A DNA stretch of 50,944 nt from Marivivens sp. (GTDB lineage: Bacteria > Pseudomonadota > Alphaproteobacteria > Rhodobacterales > Rhodobacteraceae), in assembly GCA_017643845.1 (NCBI GenBank), contig JAEPMR010000011.1:15704-66647 (forward strand). The letters are read 5' to 3'. Below are positions 17,396 to 26,014 of this stretch, piece by piece; position 1 is the first letter of the stretch, and each line of letters opens with the position of its first letter. Both the position numbers and the translations under genes were made by a program. The notes beneath the pieces are model-generated. The model was not told the DNA's origin. It ran no database searches and saw nothing but the letters and a program-made list of their open reading frames with translations.

Positions 17396-18528
17396 CAAAT
17401 CCGCTCCATTTCTGGCCCTGAAAAGGGCGACAGGGGCCGCGCGCCGGTTTCGGTAATGACGATGTTTTCCTCATGCACCAGAATACGCGGCCCATCGACG
17501 CTAATGCTTGGCTCCAAGGTCAGAACCATACCGGTCTTTAACTCGGTATGGTCCTGCGGAATCAGCGATGGCCATTCCGTCAGCTGCATTCCCAATCCAT
17601 GCCCATAGCGCCCGGCATCTGATCCGCCGCTGCCACCGGTCAGAACAAGGTCCATCGCGTGAAACAGATCCGCCGCCGTCGCGCCGGGCTTTGCAATTTC
17701 CATTGCCGAATCGACAGCATCGATCAGCTTGGCATGTCCGGCAGTCGCCCGTTGATCAATCTCGCCAAGCGCAAAGTTTCGGTCGAAGTCGCAAAAATAG
17801 CCGTCCGCAACCAAGCCTGTATCGAGCATCAGCACATCGCCTGAAGCAAGCGGCGTATCTGATGCGGGCGAAATTACATCGTCGTAGCCCAACGGCCCAG
17901 CTCCGCCGGCGAGGTAAGGCACCCAATCCGCTCCTTCGTCCAGGCAAAGACGCTGGAAATCCCGAAACACCCGCGCCATCGGGACACCCGGCTGCGCAAT
18001 CTCACCCACCCTTGCAAATGCCCGTCCTGCAATGTGACAGGCCGCCTCGATCTTGGCGATCTCTGGATCAGACTTCACCATGCGAAGCTGTCTCATCAGG
18101 TCATTATCGGCGGTGATCCGGACCTCTTTACGGAGCCTGTCGAAATCCGCGAGCGGCATTCTCACGTGGGTTTCATGGCCCATCGGGGTCAGCACCGGCC
18201 CGCCATTGGCAATGTCCTGCAATGTCCCCGCCAGAAGGTTTACACCATCGTCTTTCAAGTCGGGCGAACGCCAGCTGCGAATGTCCTTGATCCAAGTGCG
18301 TGCCATCACAGGCGCGCCTATCGCGGGAATGACTGCGACCGGTTCGCCGCTTGCTGGAACGATCAGAAACCACGGGCGGGTCGGGCTTTCCCAAAAGCGT
18401 GTGAGAAAGCCACTGAAATACCGCACGTCCGGCTCTGTGGTCAGCAAGAGCGCACCGGCGTTCTGTTCGGCCATAAGCAACTGCGCCCGTGCCACCCGCG
18501 CCTGAAATTCCCCGACTGAAAAGCTCAT
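17395..18528 (-). CDS. M24 family metallopeptidase-fold hydrolase (Xaa-Pro peptidase / ectoine hydrolase-like)
   Basis: From the ATG at 18528, which overlaps the upstream stop (ATGA), the protein has 377 residues. An N-terminal creatinase-like domain precedes the pita-bread catalytic domain. Metal ligands are visible as Asp in VLMLDTG, Asp in FCDFDRNF, His in YGHGLGMQ, Glu in LTLEPSIS and Glu in HEENIVI. M24 enzymes hydrolyse C-N bonds in X-Pro peptides, creatine or ectoine. The neighbours argue for a small catabolic substrate rather than peptide turnover, but the sequence does not identify it. Confidence 0.88.
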   Translation of the reverse strand: MSFSVGEFQARVARAQLLMAEQNAGALLLTTEPDVRYFSGFLTRFWESPTRPWFLIVPASGEPVAVIPAIGAPVMARTWIKDIRSWRSPDLKDDGVNLLAGTLQDIANGGPVLTPMGHETHVRMPLADFDRLRKEVRITADNDLMRQLRMVKSDPEIAKIEAACHIAGRAFARVGEIAQPGVPMARVFRDFQRLCLDEGADWVPYLAGGAGPLGYDDVISPASDTPLASGDVLMLDTGLVADGYFCDFDRNFALGEIDQRATAGHAKLIDAVDSAMEIAKPGATAADLFHAMDLVLTGGSGGSDAGRYGHGLGMQLTEWPSLIPQDHTELKTGMVLTLEPSISVDGPRILVHEENIVITETGARPLSPFSGPEMERI

Positions 18529-19589
18529 GCGACACCTTCGGTCAGGAAGCACAAAACAGTCGAGTTCGAGTCCAGCCCCAGCGCGTGGGCTTCGTCACCT
18601 CTCGCCATCGCGAGCAGTCCCGCCATCCCCGCTATCCCCGATTCCGACCCGGCCAGACCCGCGTCTGCCATTATCGGCATCGCGCTCGCGGCCTCTTCTT
18701 CGGTGATCAGCTGGAAACCGTCTGCATCCAGCGAAAGCCCCTTTAGCGCGATGAGCGAGGCTTCCTTGCAGTCGAGTCGCCCCATCGCGGACACCGGTCC
18801 GCTGGTTGCCACGAAACGCCCTGCTTCAATCGCACGATAAAGCGCTGGTGCGGACTCAGGCTCCACAACCACGATCTTTGGTGCCTCCCCCAGCCTGTCG
18901 CGCACCAGTGCCGCGACGGCGCCTGCCAGACCGCCGACGCCCGCCTGCAAAAACACATGCGTCGGTGTGGCGCTGCACTGATCCAATGCCTCTGCCGCCA
19001 TCTGCAGATAGCCTTCCATCAGCCGATGTGGACGGTCCATATAGCCCGGCCACGAACTGTCAGATAGGAGCGTATACCCGTTTTCCTGTGCAGACGCTGC
19101 GGCCAGCGCCATGCTTGCCTCATAATCATGCCCGGCACGAACAACTTCCGCGCCTTTTGCCCGCAAACGTTCCGCGAAACTTTCCGGCACCGTCTCCGCG
19201 ATATGTACGATTGCGCGCGCCCCGAAAATTCTGGCTCCCGCTGCCACGGACATTCCGTGATTGCCGGCGCTTGCTGTGATGTAACATTGTCCGTTGAGCG
19301 CTGTTGGCAAGTCTTCCGCGCCACTGGCGACCGCGTCACAAGCAATCACATAGGCCGCGCCAAGCGCTTTGAAACTACCCAGCCCCATGCGTTCGCGCTC
19401 GTCCTTAACCACTACGTTTGCGACCCCGGCCTGCGCGGCGATCACCGGTGCAGAGACGAGGGGCGTCGCTGCGTGGGCAGGACAGGCGTTCAGGAGCGCA
19501 GCAACCGCCGCCGCATCCGTGGACGGGCTGCGGACCTCCGCGTCCAATTTCAGCCCATAACCTCGGTGGGGGTTGTTTTGATACTGCAT
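18525..19589 (-). CDS. Diaminopropionate ammonia-lyase-like PLP enzyme
   Basis: The 354-residue fold-type II PLP enzyme has the lysine K74 in GLGSFKALGAAY, the phosphate-binding SAGNHGMSVAAG and the family segments DSSWPGYMDRPHRLMEGY and PTHVFLQAGVGGLAGAVAA, which align with diaminopropionate ammonia-lyases. It is shorter than E. coli YgeX. The position of the catalytic Asp in the TTDGNHG motif is Ala108 here, while Asp177 in DSSW is kept. The reaction is probably an alpha,beta-elimination releasing ammonia and a keto acid. It is the first gene of the three-enzyme operon. Confidence 0.85.
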   Translation of the reverse strand: MQYQNNPHRGYGLKLDAEVRSPSTDAAAVAALLNACPAHAATPLVSAPVIAAQAGVANVVVKDERERMGLGSFKALGAAYVIACDAVASGAEDLPTALNGQCYITASAGNHGMSVAAGARIFGARAIVHIAETVPESFAERLRAKGAEVVRAGHDYEASMALAAASAQENGYTLLSDSSWPGYMDRPHRLMEGYLQMAAEALDQCSATPTHVFLQAGVGGLAGAVAALVRDRLGEAPKIVVVEPESAPALYRAIEAGRFVATSGPVSAMGRLDCKEASLIALKGLSLDADGFQLITEEEAASAMPIMADAGLAGSESGIAGMAGLLAMARGDEAHALGLDSNSTVLCFLTEGVA

Positions 19590-19789
19590 CCTGATTTCTC
19601 CCTGTCTCTTGTTGAGCTCAGCATAGTGTCGCAGACGGCTTTAGGTCTTTCCTTTCCGACGTATCTCGCCTATATGCGCCGCCAGACATGCGTGTGAGGC
19701 CCGCTCTGGCCAGAATCAGCCGGTTCTAGAACCCGGTCGGGCCGATTGCGCATTATTGAACGAATTGACCTGATCCGAGGACCGAACAC
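19590..19789. promoter_or_regulatory. Divergent region between the PLP-enzyme operon and rpsT
   Basis: This 200-base region must hold promoters for both the minus-strand catabolic operon and rpsT. A GAGG sequence (about 19778-19781) lies 8 bases before the rpsT start. No regulator gene adjoins the catabolic operon, and no clear operator palindrome was found. Confidence 0.4.
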
Positions 19790-20053
19790 ATGGCAAATAC
19801 TCTCCAGTCCAAAAAGCGCGCCCGCCAGAACGAGCGCCGTTTTGCAGTTAACAAGATGCGTCGTTCGCGCATCCGTACATTCCTCCGCAAAGTCGAGGAA
19901 GCAATCGCTTCCGGTGACAAGGATGCAGCGCAGGCCGCATTGCAGGCTGCTCAGCCCGAGCTGATGCGCGGCGTTACCAAAGGCGTTTTCCACAAGAACA
20001 CCGCATCGCGCAAAATGTCCCGTCTGGCCTCCCGCGTTAAGGCGCTCGGCTGA
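19790..20053 (+). CDS. rpsT: Small ribosomal subunit protein S20
   Basis: The 87-residue basic protein begins [20 protein letters not shown] and ends [14 protein letters not shown], the typical S20 sequence. It binds 16S rRNA in the 30S subunit. An rpsT-dnaA order is common in alphaproteobacteria. An intrinsic terminator follows at 20097-20120. Confidence 0.98.
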   Translation: MANTLQSKKRARQNERRFAVNKMRRSRIRTFLRKVEEAIASGDKDAAQAALQAAQPELMRGVTKGVFHKNTASRKMSRLASRVKALG

Positions 20054-20096
20054 TTCCTTTCCGCGTTTTCGGCGCGGTCAAGATAGCATGTGTAAG

Positions 20097-20120
20097 CGCG
20101 GCCTTCTGGCCGCGTTTTTT
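20097..20120 (+). terminator. Intrinsic terminator of rpsT
   Basis: A 7-base-pair GC stem (CGCGGCC / GGCCGCG, loop TTCT) is followed by six T residues. It lies 44 bases after the rpsT stop and should separate rpsT from the dnaA region. Confidence 0.9.
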
Positions 20121-20551
20121 GTTGTCCAATGAACACGCAATTCTGCACAAACTCTTGGCTTTCAAAGGGCGGCGGAGATTCTTTTTCGGGAATGTCAGAG
20201 TCAAGCGCGATGTTCAGTTGAAGCGGCTATACGCCAGTTGCTAGCTTGTGCATGCGATTCACATCGCTCCTGGGGAAGCAGCGTGAAAGCGGACTTACGC
20301 ATGGCTCATCTGCCAACAGCAGATCTGAGACAGGCCCGTTTTTTTGCGTGACTGCCAATCGGAGGATGATCTCCGATTTGCCTGCTTTCTCTGCCTTTTG
20401 GCTGGATAAGGGGCTTCGTTGACGGGCAGGTGGGCCGTTGATGACGCTCAGGAACGACCGGTTTTTCTGGGAGTTCCGGTGATCGAAAGGAGCGCATGTG
20501 GAGCAGGGGGCGTGACCCTAACAAATGTGAAGTGTCGGGACAGGTTAGAAG
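20121..20551. other. rpsT-dnaA intergenic region, candidate oriC
   Basis: The 431 bases upstream of dnaA carry no convincing gene. They hold degenerate DnaA-box-like 9-mers, each matching TTATCCACA at 7 of 9 positions: 20141-20149 (plus), 20401-20409 (minus) and 20497-20505 (minus). No perfect box and no clear AT-rich unwinding stretch was found, so the origin call is weak. The dnaA promoter should also be here. Confidence 0.35.
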
Positions 20552-21901
20552 ATGACAAACGAGTTGTGGGGAGAGGTCCGTGAGATGTTACGCGGATCGG
20601 TTGGAACCGGAAATTACTCCAACTGGATCGAACCACTCGAGTTTTCGGCGATCGACAATGGCGTTGCGACTTTTTTCGTGCCGACCAATTTCATCGGCAA
20701 ATATGTTCAGCAGAATTTTGGCGACCAGATCCTGTATCAACTGAACCGCAACGGCTCCGAGGTGCAGCGTCTGAAATTTGCAGTTCCGCCCCGCGTCAAG
20801 ACGCAGCGTCGCGTGCAGAGCCAAACCGCACCCGTTGATCCTGTCGAGACAGTTGATGAAGTACCCGGTGCCCCGCTTGATGCGCGCTTTACTTTCGAGA
20901 ACTTTGTTGTGGGTAAGCCCAACGAGCTTGCCCATGCCGCCGCCCGTCGTGTTGCCGAAGGTGCGGCCGTCACCTTTAACCCGCTGTTTCTTTACGGTGG
21001 CGTCGGCCTCGGCAAAACGCACCTGATGCATGCCATCGCGCATGAACTGCGCCGACGGCAGCCCGAAACAAATGTGCTTTATCTCTCTGCAGAGCAGTTC
21101 ATGTATCGCTTCATCACCGCCTTGCGTGAGCGCAAGATGATGGATTTCAAACAGCTGTTCCGCTCTGTCGATATTCTGATGGTGGACGACGTGCAGTTCA
21201 TCGCTGGCAAAGACAGCACACAGGAAGAGTTCTTCCACACTTTCAACGCGCTCGTAGACGGTCAGAAGCAGATCATCATATCCGCTGACCGTGCGCCGGG
21301 GGAAATCAAGGATCTGGAGGACCGGATCAAGTCCCGTCTACAGTGTGGGCTGGTCGTGGATCTTCATCCCACAGACTATGAATTGCGCCTCGGCATCCTT
21401 CAGACCAAGGCCGAACTCTACAAAGCGCAGTATCCCGGCCTGCAGATTTCCGATGGTGTCCTCGAATTCCTCGCGCACCGTATCTCGACCAATGTCCGCG
21501 TTCTCGAAGGCGCACTGACCCGCCTCTTCGCTTTTGCGAGCCTCGTTGGTCGCGAGATTTCACTGGAACTGACGCAGGATTGTCTCGCTGATGTTCTGAA
21601 AGCTTCTGACCGTAAGGTCACGGTCGAGGAAATCCAGCGCAAGGTCTCCGAACACTATAATATCCGCCTGTCGGATATGATCGGCCCCAAGCGCCTGCGG
21701 ACGTATGCCCGCCCGCGTCAGATCGCCATGTATCTTGCCAAGCAACTGACCAGCCGTTCGCTGCCGGAAATCGGCCGTCGGTTCGGCGGGCGCGACCACA
21801 CAACTGTCATGCACGGAGTCAAGCGGATCGAGGAACTGGCCCACAAAGACAGCCAGATTGCAGACGATCTGGAGCTGCTTCGCCGCGCTTTGGAAGCTTG
21901 A
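20552..21901 (+). CDS. dnaA: Chromosomal replication initiator DnaA
   Basis: The 449-residue protein has the N-terminal helicase-loading domain, the AAA+ domain with Walker A GGVGLGKTHLMHAI and Walker B ILMVDDVQFI, and the C-terminal DNA-binding domain with the signature GGRDHTTVMHGVKRIEEL. It binds DnaA boxes, melts the origin and loads DnaB. It has a short linker domain (about residues 80-105). It precedes dnaN and recF in the classical order. Confidence 0.98.
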   Translation: MTNELWGEVREMLRGSVGTGNYSNWIEPLEFSAIDNGVATFFVPTNFIGKYVQQNFGDQILYQLNRNGSEVQRLKFAVPPRVKTQRRVQSQTAPVDPVETVDEVPGAPLDARFTFENFVVGKPNELAHAAARRVAEGAAVTFNPLFLYGGVGLGKTHLMHAIAHELRRRQPETNVLYLSAEQFMYRFITALRERKMMDFKQLFRSVDILMVDDVQFIAGKDSTQEEFFHTFNALVDGQKQIIISADRAPGEIKDLEDRIKSRLQCGLVVDLHPTDYELRLGILQTKAELYKAQYPGLQISDGVLEFLAHRISTNVRVLEGALTRLFAFASLVGREISLELTQDCLADVLKASDRKVTVEEIQRKVSEHYNIRLSDMIGPKRLRTYARPRQIAMYLAKQLTSRSLPEIGRRFGGRDHTTVMHGVKRIEELAHKDSQIADDLELLRRALEA

Positions 21902-22008
21902 CGCCGACCGAGCAACATCCAAAACTGTGAAAAAGCACTTGTGGTGCAAGGGGAAACGGGTAGTTTCCTCTTCCGGCCTAGTGCCTGAAAGCGAGCGGAG
22001 CGAGGACT

Positions 22009-23127
22009 ATGAAATTCAGCATTGAGCGCGGTGCGCTACTCAAAGCAGTCGCCCAGGCGCAATCGGTTGTCGAGCGGCGGAACACCATTCCGATCCTCGC
22101 CAACGTGTTGATCGAAGCCGAAGGCGACACGGTGCAATTCCGCGCCACCGACCTCGATATTGAGGTCGTCGATCGTGCTCCGGCCAAGGTCGAGCGTGCA
22201 GGCGCGACCACCGTTGCAGCCGTGACCCTGAACGAAATCGTCCGCAAATTGCCGGATGGTGCTCTCGTGACGCTCAGTGAGGATGGCGCATCTGGCCGTC
22301 TGACCATCGAGGCAGGCCGTTCGAATTTCAGCCTTGCCACTTTGCCAAAAGAAGATTTCCCCGTGATGGCGTCTTCTGATTACGCATCGAACTTTTCGGC
22401 GCCCGCTCCTGTTCTACGGCGGCTATTCGACAAGTCAAAATTTGCGATCTCGACCGAAGAGACCCGTTATTATCTTAATGGTGTCTATATGCACGTGGCT
22501 GAGTCCGAGGGCGGGCGTGTTCTGCGTTGTGTAGCGACAGACGGTCACCGCCTTGCGCGGATCGACGCCGAACTTCCTGAAAATGCAGATGGAATGGCAG
22601 GGGTCATCGTTCCCCGCAAAACCGTGGGCGAGTTGCGCAAGCTCCTCGATGACGACGACATGCAGATTGCCGTTTCTGTCTCTGAAACGAAAATCCGCTT
22701 TGCGACCCCCGATATCACGCTGACATCCAAGGTAATTGACGGAACGTTCCCCGATTACACGCGGGTGATCCCGACCGGCAACACGCGCAAGCTGGAGGTG
22801 GACGCTGCCGACTTCGCCAAGGCTGTCGATCGCGTCGCGACTGTTTCCTCCGAACGGTCCCGCGCCGTCAAGCTGAGCCTCGACGAAGACAGGCTCGTGC
22901 TTTCGGTCAATGCCCCCGATAGCGGTGCCGCCGAAGAGGAACTGGCCGTCGCCTATGGTGACGAGCGACTCGAAATCGGCTTTAATGCCAAATATCTCCT
23001 CGAAATCGCCAGTCAGGTGGATCGGGAAAACGCGGTATTCCTGTTCAACTCATCCGGTGATCCGACGCTGATGCGCGAAGGTAACGACACAAGCGCTGTT
23101 TATGTCGTTATGCCCATGCGCGTCTGA
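22009..23127 (+). CDS. dnaN: DNA polymerase III beta clamp DnaN
   Basis: The 372-residue protein begins MKFSIERGALLKAVAQAQSV and ends with the beta-clamp C-terminus AVYVVMPMRV. Three clamp domains are visible as repeated folds. The ring tethers polymerase III to DNA. It starts 107 bases after dnaA; a small hairpin (GGAAAC / GTTTCC, 21952-21968) in the gap has no U-tract and may modulate read-through. Confidence 0.98.
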   Translation: MKFSIERGALLKAVAQAQSVVERRNTIPILANVLIEAEGDTVQFRATDLDIEVVDRAPAKVERAGATTVAAVTLNEIVRKLPDGALVTLSEDGASGRLTIEAGRSNFSLATLPKEDFPVMASSDYASNFSAPAPVLRRLFDKSKFAISTEETRYYLNGVYMHVAESEGGRVLRCVATDGHRLARIDAELPENADGMAGVIVPRKTVGELRKLLDDDDMQIAVSVSETKIRFATPDITLTSKVIDGTFPDYTRVIPTGNTRKLEVDAADFAKAVDRVATVSSERSRAVKLSLDEDRLVLSVNAPDSGAAEEELAVAYGDERLEIGFNAKYLLEIASQVDRENAVFLFNSSGDPTLMREGNDTSAVYVVMPMRV

Positions 23128-23169
23128 GGTGCCGATTCCGACCAGCGGCCCTAAGCTGGAGCGCTTTGC

Positions 23170-24282
23170 ATGAGCGCCTTATATGTCTCCGAATTGCGAT
23201 TGTCGCATTTCCGCTCGCATATGCGGGCGGATGTGCAGGGTGACGGTCGCCCTGTGGCCCTCTTTGGGCCGAATGGTGCGGGCAAGACCAACATTCTCGA
23301 GGCAGTGTCGCTCCTGTCGCCCGGGCGCGGTCTGCGCCGGTCGTCAGCCGAGGATATGACCCGCCGTCCCGAAGCGCTGGGCTGGAAAATCACCGCGCAA
23401 ATCCGCAATGACACCCGGATCACAGAGGTCGAGACATGGTCCGAGGCAGGAGCCAGCCGTCAGGTTCGCGTCGACGGAAAATCTGCCGCACAGGTGCAGC
23501 TTGGCCGTATCGCACCTGTGTTGTGGCTGGTTCCGTCTATGGACCGGCTGTGGATCGAGGGCGCAGATGGCCGCCGCCGGTTTCTTGACCGTGCGACGAT
23601 GAGCTTCGATCCGAGCCACGCCGAAGCCGTCCTCGCCTATGAAAAATCCATGCGTGAGCGTAACCGCCTGCTCAAGGACATGGTGCGCGACCCTCATTGG
23701 TATGCGGCGCTGGAGTCGCAAATGGCTGAGTCCGGTGTGCGGATCATCTCGGGCCGCCAGCGGGCCGTTTCCGAACTCGCACAGGGGCAGGATGCTGCCC
23801 AGACGGAGTTTCCCGCATCCGAGCTGTCCATCATTTCTTCCGACGGGGCTGAAATGCCGGAAACGGCGGTAGATCTAGCCGCAGCCCTTGCGGATAGCCG
23901 CACCCGCGACATCGCTGCGGGCCGCACGCTTGTTGGCCCCCACCGGGCGGATCTTGCCGCGGTTTTCCGGGCCAAGGGCGTTCCGGCCCGCGACTGCTCG
24001 ACAGGCGAGCAAAAGGCGCTTTTGATCGCACTGATCCTTGCCAACGCACGCGCGCTGTTACGTGATCATGGCACGCCACCTCTCCTTCTCCTTGATGAAG
24101 TCTCCGCCCATCTCGATTCCCGCCGCCGCGCTGCCCTCTATGACGAGATTTGTGCGCTGGGCGCGCAAGCATGGATGACCGGAACAGGCATCGATCTGTT
24201 CGAAGAGCTGTCAGACCGCGCCCAATATATGTCTGTGGACGAGGAGAACGGCCAAAGCATCGTCAAGGAAATCACACCGTGA
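23170..24282 (+). CDS. recF: DNA replication and repair protein RecF
   Basis: The 370-residue SMC-like ATPase has Walker A in FGPNGAGKTNILEA, the ABC signature region CSTGEQKALLIALI and Walker B in LLLLDEVSAHLD. RecF, with RecO and RecR, loads RecA on gapped DNA. It follows dnaN by 42 bases. Its stop overlaps the start of the GNAT gene (GTGA). Confidence 0.97.
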   Translation: MSALYVSELRLSHFRSHMRADVQGDGRPVALFGPNGAGKTNILEAVSLLSPGRGLRRSSAEDMTRRPEALGWKITAQIRNDTRITEVETWSEAGASRQVRVDGKSAAQVQLGRIAPVLWLVPSMDRLWIEGADGRRRFLDRATMSFDPSHAEAVLAYEKSMRERNRLLKDMVRDPHWYAALESQMAESGVRIISGRQRAVSELAQGQDAAQTEFPASELSIISSDGAEMPETAVDLAAALADSRTRDIAAGRTLVGPHRADLAAVFRAKGVPARDCSTGEQKALLIALILANARALLRDHGTPPLLLLDEVSAHLDSRRRAALYDEICALGAQAWMTGTGIDLFEELSDRAQYMSVDEENGQSIVKEITP

Positions 24283-24812
24283 CCCACACCGTCGAAACCA
24301 TCCCGGAGCATCACCTGACCCGCGAGGATGACGCCGCGATTGCCGCACTTCTGAAACAGGCATTCACGACCGATTTTTATGGGCGAAGCTACTTTCAGCA
24401 GCGCCATCACGTGCGATTGGTCATCCGCGATGAGGGCCGGATCATTGCCCATATCGGATTGTGCTTGCGCGATGTGCGGCTGGGAGCGCAAATGTTGACC
24501 GTCATTGGGATTGGGGACGTTGCGACCGATCCTGCCCAGCGCGGGCAGGGGCTGGCATCGCAAATTCTCGAAGACGCGATTTCAGTGGCTCGAACCGGCC
24601 CCGCTGATTTCTTGATGCTGTTCGGGGATCGGCCAATGTATCAGGGGCATGGGTTTGTTTCGCAGCCGAACAGCCTCACCTACGTATCGATGGAGGACGG
24701 CCGCACCTGCGAGATCAAGACGGAACCAGACGATACGTTGATGATCTATCCGCTGGGTGAGGTCGAGTGGGACGCTGCCGCGCCGCTCGACTTGATGGGG
24801 CATAAGTTCTAA
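24279..24812 (+). CDS. GNAT family N-acetyltransferase
   Basis: From the GTG at 24279, which overlaps the recF stop, the protein has 177 residues. GNAT motif A is IGIGDVATDPAQRGQGLASQ, with the acetyl-CoA pyrophosphate loop QRGQGLA. A following segment FLMLFGDRPMYQGHGFV fits motif B. The acceptor substrate is not predictable. Translational coupling to recF is probably positional rather than functional. LysE follows after 9 bases. Confidence 0.88.
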   Translation: MTHTVETIPEHHLTREDDAAIAALLKQAFTTDFYGRSYFQQRHHVRLVIRDEGRIIAHIGLCLRDVRLGAQMLTVIGIGDVATDPAQRGQGLASQILEDAISVARTGPADFLMLFGDRPMYQGHGFVSQPNSLTYVSMEDGRTCEIKTEPDDTLMIYPLGEVEWDAAAPLDLMGHKF

Positions 24813-24821
24813 AGGCGATCC

Positions 24822-25442
24822 ATGACCCTCGCTCCTGCCGATCTCGCTCTTTACGCTTTTGCCATGCTGGTGCTGTTCATCACACCCGGACCCGTTTGGG
24901 TCGCGCTCGTGGCTCGGTCTCTGTCGGGCGGATTTCATGCCGCCTGGCCCCTAGCGGTTGGCGTGGCAATTGGCGATCTTCTCTGGCCGTTTTGCGCCAT
25001 TATCGGTGTCAGTTGGATACTATCAATCTACGGCGGATTTCTGGAGTTGCTGAAATGGGTGGCCTGCGGCACCTTCATCCTGATGGGGGTGCTGGTATAT
25101 CGCTCTGCGACCCGCCCCATTCACACCAGCGGGGCGCTGACACGCCCGGGTCAGTGGGCAGGCTTTGCTGCTGGTTTGGCGGTGATCATCGGCAACCCCA
25201 AGGCGATTCTTTTCTACATGGGAATGCTGCCCGGGTTTTTTGATATTGCCACAGTGACGCCGTTGGACATTGCGGCTATCTGCTTTGTCTCTTTTGCAAT
25301 CCCCCTGACCGGAAATCTGATCATGGCGGTGTCAATTCATCAAGCGCGCCGTCTGCTCACCTCTCCAGAGCGTACCGCCCGCATTAACAGATTTGCGGGC
25401 GGCTTGCTTGTGCTTGTCGGTTTGATGATCCCGTTCCTTTAG
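24822..25442 (+). CDS. LysE/RhtB family amino acid exporter
   Basis: The 206-residue inner-membrane protein has about six hydrophobic segments and the LysE family N-terminal motif (LFITPGPVWVALVARSLSGG) plus GNPKAILFYMGMLPGFF. Family members export amino acids such as lysine, threonine or homoserine lactone. AAAGGCG precedes the ATG. It ends in a 4-base convergent overlap with the cupin gene. Confidence 0.92.
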   Translation: MTLAPADLALYAFAMLVLFITPGPVWVALVARSLSGGFHAAWPLAVGVAIGDLLWPFCAIIGVSWILSIYGGFLELLKWVACGTFILMGVLVYRSATRPIHTSGALTRPGQWAGFAAGLAVIIGNPKAILFYMGMLPGFFDIATVTPLDIAAICFVSFAIPLTGNLIMAVSIHQARRLLTSPERTARINRFAGGLLVLVGLMIPFL

Positions 25443-25921
25443 GCGGCGGCGCGTGGCTCCAGCGGTGGCCCGATCAAACGGATTCCGTGACTTGCACATA
25501 TCGCCCCCAGCGCCGCGGCTTCCTCTTCGGTCGGGTGCTTTGCCTCGGGAAGCCCGTCATTTTCCGCAGGCCGTCCAACCTCACGCACCATTTTCTCGAA
25601 ATCTCCGGGAGAGGTCACGGTCATGAAATGCGCGCCTTCCGGCGACTCCACGCAGAAAGTGTGCTCCACGCCCTTCGGCGCGACAATCGTGTCGCCCGCT
25701 TGAATGGTGAGTGTTTCGACCCCGATGGAGAACCGCATCATCCCCGAGAGAAGGTGGAATACCTCATCCTCTGTATCGTGAATATGCAGCGGTGGTGAGT
25801 CTCCGAACGGTGCCCAATGCCGTAACACCGAGAGTTGGTCTTGGTTGCTGTTGCCGGCAATGGCGATCTCCACGCGGGTGTTGAGAAACCAGAGCGTCTC
25901 GGTTTTGCGTGTCTTTGTCAT
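25439..25921 (-). CDS. Cupin domain protein
   Basis: The 160-residue protein has a single cupin barrel with metal ligands in PPLHIHDTEDEVFHL (two His and Glu) and the second motif His in APKGVEHTF. Function is unassigned; single cupins include dioxygenases, isomerases and sensors. It is divergent from the LysR gene, which probably regulates it. No signal peptide was seen. Confidence 0.85.
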   Translation of the reverse strand: MTKTRKTETLWFLNTRVEIAIAGNSNQDQLSVLRHWAPFGDSPPLHIHDTEDEVFHLLSGMMRFSIGVETLTIQAGDTIVAPKGVEHTFCVESPEGAHFMTVTSPGDFEKMVREVGRPAENDGLPEAKHPTEEEAAALGAICASHGIRLIGPPLEPRAAA

Positions 25922-26014
25922 AAGTCCCTCCTTGGCAATGTGTTCGCTATGTCAAAAAGGATGTGCCGACATAGACCATTTGTGAAATTGATTATTTTGA
26001 TACAAATTATAGAC
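25922..26014. promoter_or_regulatory. Divergent cupin / LysR promoter with inverted repeat
   Basis: The 93-base AT-rich gap contains ATTTGT at 25978-25983 and its inverse ACAAAT at 26002-26007, an interrupted dyad of a size that LysR dimers can bind. This suggests autoregulation of the LysR gene and control of the cupin gene. Inferred from layout. Confidence 0.45.
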
